Below, piece after piece: positions 9,849 through 20,100 of a stretch of DNA of 64,000 bases (positions are counted from its first letter, which is position 1; every line of letters starts with the position of its first letter). The notes under the pieces are model-generated. The model was not told the origin of the DNA. It worked only from the letters and a program-made list of their open reading frames with translations, and did not search any database. Position numbers and translations under genes: made by a program. Origin of the DNA: Schizochytrium sp. TIO01 (lineage: Eukaryota; Sar; Bigyra; Thraustochytrida; Thraustochytriidae); NCBI GenBank assembly GCA_004764695.1, contig SMSO01000006.1, positions 1,034,859 to 1,098,858 on the forward strand. Reading direction: 5' to 3'.

Positions 9849-10723
9849 GTTATCTATTTGGTAGGCGAAACCGATCGACGTCAAACAACCTGGGCCCAGC
9901 TGATGTGCGAGTATAATCTGTTTTTTGCAACGCCGGAAGACACAGTCGGGCAGTGGGCAAACGTCCAATGCACTTTTCAGTCTTGCTCTGCGTGGGTTTC
10001 TGCGTTCGCAGCCAACGTTGATGAATTGGTGAACGATACTGTCAGCATGAGACCTATTATTCTCGCCGTGGTTAGGTGCTCCTTCAGATAGACCTTTTTT
10101 TTGTTTTCTTTTCCTTTTTTTTTCGTTGTTAAAAAAAAAAAGGCTTAACGTGCTTCCTCATAATCATAAATTTTAAATGTATTAAACATAGGAATCCGAT
10201 TGACAAGATAATCGGAGCCAATTGCAGGCACATTCGGGTAGAACAATGAAAAGGACCATCAATTATCACTCGAGCACTTCTTTCATTTGATTTTCCAGAA
10301 GAAGAAACATATAGCACTCTGTTCTCGTTCTCGTGTATCGCATTGCCATGAAAATTATACGGAAGGCAGGGAAGATGTAGCCGCAGGATTGTGTTTGAGG
10401 CGTCCAGTTGAGTTGAAGATGGAGGCTGGAGATATATGTAATCTTTGCTTTATTTTTTGATTGTGTTTTTTTTATTTTTTTCTAAAAGAGTATTGAATTG
10501 TGTAGCCTGGCTTGAAACTATATGCAAGTTCATGGGGCAATTCTCAAGCAAGGAGAAGGAGATGCATCTACGCGGGCAGACATCGCATCAAATGAGGCAT
10601 AAAAGAATTCATGCATATGTAAATGGGGAGACATGGTCACGAGTATGCAAGAAAAAGAGCATCATGGCAACTTTTGTGGGTTGCTTAAATGGCGAGGGCA
10701 GACAAACCATCAAGCTTGCGCGT
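9849..10723. other. Intergenic spacer with poly-T/poly-A tracts
   Basis: An 875-bp gap between RFC2's 5' end and the 3' end of the next minus-strand gene. It has T-rich and A-rich runs near 10094-10141 and 10444-10490. RFC2's promoter should lie in the 9850-10100 part. No gene is seen. Confidence 0.5.
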
Positions 10724-11971
10724 TTAGACGGAAACTGAAGAACTCGAGGACCAGTCAGAGGAGTCCGAGGACGTTGATGAAAGCGAAGAATCAGAGTCCG
10801 AGTCCGAGGAAGAGGAATCCGAGGATGAGTCCGAGCTGGAGGAATCCGATGACGAATCGGACGAAGAGGAGTCAGAATCAGAAGACGAATCTGATGAGGA
10901 GTCATCCTTGCGAGAGCGGCGGCGGCGGCTGCGGCGGCGGTCTCTGCTGCTGCTCTTCTTCTTCTTTGAGGAAACGGTAGTACGCTTCTTGGATCTGCGG
11001 CTCTTGGACTTGCTCTTGCTGCGCTTGCGGTGTTTATGCTTGTTTCGATGCTTCTTGGGTGGGTCAAGAACCTCGACTTCAAAGCCGTCGACCTTGCGAA
11101 GCTGGCGCTTGAGCTCGTAAGGAAGGTGCCTGGTGCGTTTGATAATGACAGGAATCTGTGCCACCTCAGCCTCGATGAAGGCCCAGAGTCGACGGTTATC
11201 GAGAGTAAACCACTGTCCATTATAGGGCACAACAGTGATGGCTGGAATGTCAAATTCAGTAATTGCCTTTGACTGCAGTTCGTCGACCGTGTCTATGATA
11301 GGCCTGCCATCGTCAAAACTGGCAGGAATCTCGTCCACTGAATAGCAGATTTCCTCTGGTGACATGGTTTCACCGTTGCTCTCAAGCATGGTTGTGAGAT
11401 CTTGGGTGCTAGACCAGGTGTAAGAAAAGTCTTCCTCGATGGCGAAGTAACTATCATTGTCTGGAGAAAGGTAGACCTTGGCTTCAGCATGCTTTCTGCT
11501 CTTCAGGATCTTCTGAAGGTGCGGATTAAGATCAGGACTCCAGTACGATTTGACAGAGTCGAATTGTAGGTAATAAGACTGGTCCTGGCCGAGCGCGACA
11601 TGGTTTAGGATGCCCTTTTCTTTCTGAATAGTATACGCTGCACTCTTTGGAATCTGAGACCATTTAATGTCATTCTTACCGCCCATGATGTAGGATCCCT
11701 GGGGTCCGAACGCGAAGAGGTTCAAAGGTCCAACTTTGTGCAAGCCACGAATGATCTGGTCGTCCGCATCAGCGTACCAGGTGCCGTCTGCATAGCCCAA
11801 CACAAAATCGGTCTCGGTGAACGACAGTATGGTAATGTCACGTCGCTTATTGCGCTGAAGCAACTTGCGAAGTTCCTTGGGCACTGTTCCAGACCAGTAC
11901 GCCTTGCCCTCGGTGTCAATGAGGACGTACGAGTCGTTTGGGCCCAACGCGGCAGTTTCTACGTGCATCAT
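10724..11971 (-). CDS. Protein with five W/Y-type repeats, a ParB/sulfiredoxin-like DNRRLW segment and an SR/SD-rich tail
   Basis: Single-exon frame of 415 residues from tandem Met codons at 11971; no named family is recognised. Residues 5-200 hold about five imperfect repeats of 35-40 residues. Four open with a form of (A/S)LGxxxSYxL, and most have a Trp or Tyr-Trp about ten residues later (for example ALGPNDSYVL, AFGPQGSYIM, ALGQDQSYYL), suggesting a small all-beta propeller or barrel. Residues 225-295 contain FDDGRPIIDTV, then IPAITVV, then WFTLDNRRLWAF, then IPVIIKR. That order resembles the ParB/sulfiredoxin-like fold, where xDNRRL lies where ParB proteins have DGHRR. Residues 305-355 are Lys/Arg/Ser-rich and look like a nuclear localisation region. 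The last 60 are Ser/Asp repeats likely to be phosphorylated. A nuclear role is inferred from the tail only. Confidence 0.72.
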   Translation of the reverse strand: MMHVETAALGPNDSYVLIDTEGKAYWSGTVPKELRKLLQRNKRRDITILSFTETDFVLGYADGTWYADADDQIIRGLHKVGPLNLFAFGPQGSYIMGGKNDIKWSQIPKSAAYTIQKEKGILNHVALGQDQSYYLQFDSVKSYWSPDLNPHLQKILKSRKHAEAKVYLSPDNDSYFAIEEDFSYTWSSTQDLTTMLESNGETMSPEEICYSVDEIPASFDDGRPIIDTVDELQSKAITEFDIPAITVVPYNGQWFTLDNRRLWAFIEAEVAQIPVIIKRTRHLPYELKRQLRKVDGFEVEVLDPPKKHRNKHKHRKRSKSKSKSRRSKKRTTVSSKKKKSSSRDRRRSRRRRSRKDDSSSDSSSDSDSSSSDSSSDSSSSDSSSDSSSSDSDSDSSLSSTSSDSSDWSSSSSVSV

Positions 11972-12435
11972 TTTGGCTTCCGCTTCAAATCGCCTTGAAG
12001 TTTGATGTCTCCTTAACTGTCCACCTTCTCTTCACCCGACGAGAGAGAAGAGTCTTTGGAATGCAAGAGAGCCCTGATTGCACTAGTTTCGCAAGCTCGT
12101 AGCCCACGTCACCAGATATCTGCTCCTCCCCGGCTTCACGAAGGGCGCTTGTCAAGCTCAGGTTTATATTTAGTTGAATCGATAATGCGCGTGCACGGGC
12201 CCCAGATCCGGCCCAATGTGTGCTCACTAACTCGCTCGCGCGCTCGCTCGCTGGTTCCCAGTGAAGGGAGGTGGCACTCGTTGAAGACCCCTCGCCTAAA
12301 CCCACTATTGCGCTCGCTCGCGTGCTCCGAAGTTGCGACCGACGGCTCCGCGTCAGTCCTGATGAGGGATTGATCGCCTCAAGGTCAATCGATTCACGCG
12401 ATTGATTCTTCATTTATACTCATTTAACATTTAAC

Positions 12436-12483
12436 TAATTAATTAATTAATTAATTAATTAATTAATTTTATTAATTAATAAT
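12436..12483. repeat. (TTAA)n microsatellite
   Basis: About 48 bp of nearly perfect TTAA tetranucleotide repeat inside AT-rich DNA. Confidence 0.9.
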
Positions 12484-12852
12484 AAAGTTAGAAAACAAAC
12501 AGTCTTCTTTCAATTCTTCTTTTGTCAAATAGAGCTATCCAGTAAGACCATCTTAATAGTACCATTAAAAAAATAAAAATAAATAATAAATAAAAATTCT
12601 CCATGTTTAATTATGAACTGATAAAACCAAATGAAAAAGGAAGCTGCCAAATGATCTTGAGTGAATTCCAAAACGCATTCGCGTAGCACCAAAGCTCAAA
12701 TGATCGTCTTACGACATCCCCAGCACGTTCGACTTGAGGTTCTCCATCCTCCAGGCACCCCTCCTCAACGCAACGCACCTTATCTCCGCCACGGTCCACC
12801 ATGCCCGCAAGATTGCCACGTCCTTTTCCATAACCTCGAAGCACAATCGCTC

Positions 12853-13024
<172 letters not shown>

Positions 13025-13626
13025 TAAGTATTTTTTCTCTTTCATTCAATGGCCAACTAATTTGTTGGCGCCTGCCTGCCTGCTCTTTCGCATCATGGCT
13101 GATAAGCAGAGCAAGCACACCGCCCAGTGAAAGAGGTCCTTCTGCGCGCTAAGTCTCAGTGCGCAGAGCCTTAGCACCGCTCCTCCTCACCCACCGCCTC
13201 TTTGATCTCCTGAAAGGCTGGCGGCCTTTGTGCATATCGCTCATTATCGCGCTTTCATTTCATTACGACTTTGAAAGTTCTTCTTCGCTCGCGCTAACGC
13301 ACTGCTACTGCTAATGGGTAGGTAGTCCTGCTTTGTTCACCTATATAAATAAACTTTTTAAATTGAATACTTTTCAATAATAATGATGATAATAATAATA
13401 ATAGTAAATATGGAAAGATGGACAGTCTCTCGAGGAATAAATGTAAAAGTTAGAAAAGTAGAAAAACCAATCGATCAATCAATCGATCAATCATCAAATA
13501 ACTTGCTGTCTCCTTTGTGATTTGTTTGTTTGCAAAGCAGGATGGAACGTATCGTAAACAAGTACGGAAGTACCTGCACACAGAGGAATACATAAAACAT
13601 TATGTAGGCCTTTGTGTACATCACCG

Positions 13627-13688
13627 AAGAAAGAAAAGAAAAGAAAAGAAAAGAAAAGAAAAGAAAAGAAAAGAAAAGAAAGAAAAAA
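13627..13688. repeat. (AAAAG)n microsatellite
   Basis: About 12 copies of a purine pentamer. It generates spurious Lys-rich reading frames in all three forward phases. Confidence 0.92.
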
Positions 13689-14046
13689 GCGGCGGAAGGT
13701 GATAATAGTTTCGCCTATGACGAACATAAATTCACAACTAACTTTGTCGACTGGACTAAGAGCGAGTCTCCAGAGTCATCGAGCTCCACGGCCGGTGGCA
13801 CAAGTCCCAGAGCTGCAAGATGAGTTCACCTCCTCCAAGGTGCCGCATGATTTATAGTGCCAGCAGGAGGCAGCACTTGGTGCGATTGATGGGCAGGCAG
13901 GGAGGGCATCATTCAAGTTGCGAGCCTAAGGTATCGACATCATCGCAAAAGAAAAGAGCGCCGTGCACGCGCCGCTCCCTTTCGAAGTATAGACTGGAGA
14001 AAACTGCGACCTAAGCTGTCCAGTGGTGAACAGAGAGGCACGATAC

Positions 14047-14123
14047 CCACTACCACTGGAAATAAATGTGAGAAGAACTGAGTTTTACTCCATTGGTGCC
14101 ACTGGAACACTAAGTGGTAGTGG
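14047..14123. repeat. Short inverted repeat (11-bp arms)
   Basis: CCACTACCACT at 14047-14057 is matched in inverse by AGTGGTAGTGG at 14113-14123. CCACTGGAA also recurs inside the interval. The same arm sequence appears in the tandem hairpins at 61846-61937. Confidence 0.55.
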
Positions 14124-17100
14124 CATGGGAGAGGTGTGTGTACGTGTGAACTCCAATTGATGGAGAAGAGAGGAATTGGAAGCCTGAGGGTTTAGAAATA
14201 ACAGACTATAGATTTTCTGCTTATTTTATTTCATTTTCAATTAATTTATAATTGAGAAGTAATAATAGAATAAAAACAATTATTATCTTTTAAAAGGGAA
14301 GAAAACGAAGAGGAATCGATATTCAAAATACGGAAACGAAAAGTTCTCCTAATGTTCCACAAAAGTTCTGGAGCGAGTCGTAGTCCTACCACTACGTATT
14401 CGACCAAAACTTGAAGAACCCGAACCTGCACTTCGAGATGTGATTAAACTCGGCTTTGCCTCAGAGCCCGCTCGAGAGCTAGCAGTACAGCAAAGAAGTA
14501 CTCCGAAAGCCGCGCAGATGCTCGCTCGCGGAGCTACCTCACTCCAAATATATCAAAGAATCAACACCCATCATCATCATGTCCAAGATTGGGCAAGAGG
14601 CCCGTGCCATCCCTTAAATCAATACCAGTATCATACATATTATTCTCATGGGTTAAAGGAAATATCTTTCAATTTTAATGAACGCTGCGAAATCATAAAC
14701 CTAAACCATACGTAAGTACCTCTTCGACGGGGCTTCGATGAGGTATAATGACTTTTCTTGACAGCTGCGTCAAGCTTCGACTAGCAGTTGTCTTCAGCGA
14801 TTTGCAGGCCAGTTTGAGCAGACCTTGCAAGCCTAATTAACCGCTATGGCCACTGTGGGATCCGCAAGATTTTGCTGTGCCTGAAAGGGAGCTAAGAGCA
14901 AAGTAAATAAATACCAAGGTATTTTATTCGTCAGGATCCTTCTTGCCAATTTACCTGCTGATAAAAGCTCCATTCAAGCACACAGATCGTGGCGGGACGG
15001 CCTTCACTCTTTTATGATCAGCTAAATCGACAGTTCGTTCCAGCTTCAAGTTATGACATCCAGTAGAAACAGCGACCCAACGACTTCTTTAAAGTACTTA
15101 GAGAGATAGGTACCACGTGACAGCAACAGGGCACGTGCTAGCCAACACGATGGATCAAAGTACCTAAGCGACAACGAAATCGTAATGAGTAGAGATATTT
15201 GATAACTTTGAGCAGAACCGGAAAGCCCACCCCTGGCCACCGCCCTTGGCCATTGACGTGAGTATCACCACATCATTGATTATCTTTCCTCCGGCATGCA
15301 TGGCGGTGCGGATAGCTTCATCGCTGCTGATTAGACAGCCGCAACGAAATAAAAAAAGCCCTGACTCGAATAGCCTATACGAGAAGGTAATGTTACTATT
15401 ATTTTCAATTTTACAATTCGACTATATATGATAGATCAGTGATCCTACTATCAAGAACCAACTTTTTTCTTTTCTTCTCTTTTCTTTTCTTTTAAAAAGT
15501 GATTTAAAAAGTTCTTTTTAATAATTCTTTGGAGAAGAAATGTATTTGTTTCCAAGAAAACTTAATCGACCAACAATCGAGAACAAACAAGCCGGCCGAC
15601 GAAAGTACGATCTAACGGCAAAGGACACGTATGTGACCAGCGATTTCCAATGTCTGAGGTCAATTATCCAGTGATCTTTTGGGTATTCTATCAACATAGT
15701 GCGTTGTTGCCCACCTTTTAGCTATCTATTATCAACACGTGGATTTGTGGATCGCGATATTGTGAACGATGACAAAAAAAGTACCCTAGCTATATTTTGA
15801 CATTCACAGGATATGCTTGGGGAATAGGAAAACGCCTTAAATGCTATACTGAGATTGGGGGCGCCGTTGCGATGGCAAAAACAGATATAGATTTACACTA
15901 GACAAAAGACGAACTAAGACAACGAATGGTCCGTGCTTCTGGAATTGCGGTCATTTATCTCGTCCTAAATGTATAAAATATACGCAGCACGCGATGCAAT
16001 GCCCAGTACGACTACCACGGCACCATAGACAATGAGAGTCATGAGTCGAAGTAAAAATGAATATGGAGAAGGTGCCAGCACCTAATATAGACAAATGAAC
16101 CAATTGGTTAATTAAATTAATCGTAGCTTTGATGGCCGCTAAGTTTCGCCGGAGTCAAACCTAGAGCAAAGACACAATTCAACACTACTTTCTCTGCTGA
16201 TGTGGTTTCCTATTTAATGTGATAATTTTAAAAGCATTTACTTTGCGCTGCTACACGGTTGTGAAAAGAATTACTATAAACGATTTTTTCGTCGCTCGAA
16301 CATGGCTCTGGTGAGAGAAGCTAGCTTCATAGACCCCAACGGAGCAATTTCGTATGTGTTCACTCCTCCCTCCCCCCGAAAAAACAAAATGACAACAGCA
16401 GCAACAACATAATTAAATGCGTGGCGTGCTTCAAGGGCTTCCTTCCTTTGAGGCTCAAGTATTATCCAGCGACAATGATTAACTCATACACCTCTCCTGA
16501 GCATTCAATATCTTTTCGAATTGGGTTTCCTCGCTCTTGCTCTCCTCCTCATCTCTCAGTCTCAGGAACCAGCTCATCAGATTTCCCGACCAGTGATCTA
16601 TCTACATCTGTGTCTGTGTTACAAGAGACCCAGCTCCTCTTTCAAGGCTTAATTCTGCTCGTTTCGTCGATTTACCACATTTGAGCCCTGAGCCAAGCAT
16701 TAATCCTTACGCAATCCCAAGGCTTGCTCAGTATTCTACTCTCGCATTTCGTTGACTTATCCGACGCATGTCTAAGCACAGCTAAGTCTACAATTCTCAA
16801 GCGTCTGTTCAGTGCCCTCCATCGCCCAACCTATGGTTCCAGCTTTTAGCACTTTCTACACAATGTCAGAAGCCTAGCCATGCAATGTCCGAGACTCTCA
16901 AAATCTGCAGTGGCCTACTAACTTCACTTTTCGCAGCCCTCCTCGACATCAGATTTTGGCTCTTCGAAGGTCGCGAACGCAATCTCAAACGAAGAAGAAG
17001 AGTACTCTAGAACGTCGAAATAGCAAGACACAATACGGAATGGAACAGAACGGTATTCGTAAGAAACATCCACATACTAGAAACAGAAGCCCTACTTTGA

Positions 17101-17157
17101 GAGCATCGGCAGATTGGTGGCGAGTCCAACCAGAACAGAGGTCTCGAGCAAAACTCG

Positions 17158-20100
17158 ATGTCTACTCGCAGAGGGACCCTGCGCAGTGGCGCCAAGCGCC
17201 AAAGACCAACCACGCGGGCCTCGAGCTCCCAGTCATCCTCTGGTGATGGTCCCGTTGCCGCAGCCTCCGTGGAAGAGGGCTTGGCTGCTGGCACAAGCAG
17301 CCTCGATGCCTCTGTTGAGGGTACGAGAAGGCCTGTCTCGCGGGAAACGGGGTCAAACTCCAGCCCAAACTCAACCGTGAACCCAAATCGCCACGCAATC
17401 TCCAAGTCTCAGTCCAAGTCAAACTCTAAATCAGACTCAGATACCGAAGCGAAATCGACGTCAAAACCCGAGAAGAAGAGCTTGCAAAAGGAAGCAAACC
17501 TAAACGCAAAGCCGAATGCAGCTGCTCCGAGTCCGCGACGAGGCGCTCGAACCCGAAGCTCGCGCCGAGATGAAACAATAGAGTCCAGTCAGAGCACGCA
17601 ACAGATGCCAACAGCAACACCATCAAACTCCAGACTCAGCGAAGATGCTCGAACTCTTGATCATAGTCCGTCTACATCTAAACTAGTTTCTGACATTAGC
17701 ATTCGAGAGGGCACCAATGACACACAACAGAAACAAGCTCAACAAGAACCAACGAAGCAAATTCTATCGTCTTCATCACTGGATATTCAAAATAGGAGTG
17801 CCAATGTGTCTAGCAAAGATGTAGGTGCACTAGATGAACTTTTGGCGCATGCAAGCGATGACGAGACAGGCATGCATACCAAAACTGCTCATTCTGCTAA
17901 TGATAGCACATTCCAGGACTCACTGAGTCTTGCCACGGAGTCGATTGAAGACGACGACAGCAGTGATGATGAGGACAACTTCAATGTAGATGATGAGGAC
18001 GATGATTTCGATGATGACGAAATTACACAAATATACAAAAGTGGAATTAATACGGCAGAGCAAACCAGCAGGAACTATAGTCAGCCGAGGGCTTCTTCGG
18101 CATCTTCTGCGAAGGAAATACATCATGAACACGACAGCCATATTCAAGCCATCGGCGGTTCTAATACTAGCCAAACGAACATATCTTCAGAACATGTGTC
18201 CAACGGTACCACCGCCGCCACCAAAGGCGCTGGTATCAATGAAAACGAAGACTTTGCTTCTACTCATCCGGATACTAGCGCAGCTGCCATTAGTAGCAAT
18301 AGCAGCAGTATGACTGACGCTAATGACGACCACAGCACGAGAGCAACGGATGTCGTAATGGACCGCTCGAGCAAAACCGTGGTCCCTAGTACAATTCCTG
18401 GCAGGACCAATGATATTGAGATTGTCAGCGGTACTTCTGGCGTCAATTCTGTCAGTAATTCCAGCAATAAAGCTGAGACGGATGCTTCTAGTCACATTAA
18501 CGGTGTTACAGCTTCAATAACCAACTTTGGCGATGTCAATAGCAGCAGCGAAATGAGGAATGTTTTTCCTAGTCATCCAGATGAAGCAGCGGTTCCTCCC
18601 ATCAATACGACTACCAACACTGACAGTAGTAAAATTAATGGTGATAAGGGTGGGGAAGATGAATCAGGACACTTGAATGAGACTGTGAAACCTCGCACTT
18701 ATGCTAGTAGTGATATTAGTGATTTGGGCGGTCGTACTTCCCCAGGTCATTTGAATGCGCCTATAACCCTTGGCGAGAATGCTAGCAACTTCAACAGCAG
18801 TAGTAACAATCTCGACGTAAGCTCTTATGGCAATGGTGACATTAATTCCGGAGCCCCTCCACCCCCACCTGTGGCAAATGTTCCTGATAATCATGACAAT
18901 GACCTAGAGATTTTTTTCTCACCAGACGAGGATGTAGAGGAACAGTCTGGGCAAGAGAAAGCTGTGATAGAGCGAAGCAAATCCAAGAGCTCCAAAACAA
19001 ACACACGGAAGAAGAAAACCGTTACGTTCATTGCTCCAAAGGAAAAGGCTGGTCGTGGGAAGAAGAAACAAAACAAATCCAATGAGGATACTGGAAAAAC
19101 GAAGAATAGGGATCGATTAGAGGATGATGATGGTACCAACGACTACAAAGTGGTAGATAACGCGTATGATCATGCAGAACGTCTGGTAGAGGAGCTTGAA
19201 AGGAAGAAGAACGAGGTTGCAAATGGTGATTCTGATAACGACGACGATGAGGACGACGATGAGGACGGGAGTTCTGATGTGAGCGATGAAGTGTATATGC
19301 CAAAGGTTTCTTCTCTGTCGGCAGCGTTAGGCATGCAGCAAGTGAAAGAAAAACGGCCCCTACGCTGGCAACTGCGGAAAGCAATTCAATCAAGGCGGGC
19401 TAAGAAGGCAGAAAAAAAGGCACAGACAAGAATTGAACGAGCCCTCAAGTTCACCCCTGAACGTTCACTATTACATGTCACGAATAATTGGTCTTTGCCG
19501 GACAATGTCTTGAGAAACGTCTCTAGACTTAAGCATAGGCCCTATTTAGCCTCGAACGAGATTGATCATGCATCTGATTCAGCATCATCAGTATTGTCTT
19601 TAGCTGATGCAGCGGAGGGATACAAAGGTCTGGATAGTGATGAAGCATCACTTTCGTCGCGATCAAACACAGATGATGATGAAGAAAAGAGGCTAGTGAA
19701 AAAGCGAATTGCCCATTATGAATCCAACACGCTCCGTAGAGTTGTGGATAAACGACGTCTAAGTTTGCTTGCTGAGTCTTCTTATAGTGCAAACGCCCGG
19801 CGCAGACTCCGCAACATGCCTTATAGGAATGCAGAAAAGGCGAAGACTGTGATGACTGAAGTTGCAAGAGCTCGGAATCAACGTGCTTCGCAAATCCCCA
19901 AGGCTCTTGCTAAAGATCGCCCCCAAAAGCTTGTTTTACCTCGTTTAGCCCCTGCTGAAATGATTGGCGTTGATGCTCTTCGGTGTTATCCAGGTGTTTC
20001 CCAAGGTATTCCATGTCGTGTTGTTGGCCACCACCCTTCAGAAGGATATACGGTAGAATACAGCGACGGTGAGCATGAGACAATCAAAGATGTCAATGAT

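Noticed and set aside
11985-12413. 142-codon minus-strand frame just upstream of the DNRRLW gene
   Set aside because: Its Ser/Arg-rich translation comes from CGCTCGCT-type repeats in what should be the promoter and 5' untranslated region.
13612-13857. Lys-rich frames in three phases
   Set aside because: They are translations of the (AAAAG)n microsatellite.
16303-16413. Short ATG frame with a GTATGT donor-like site, possible first exon of a small gene
   Set aside because: It can be spliced on paper to 16940, but yields only about 40 residues with no family match.
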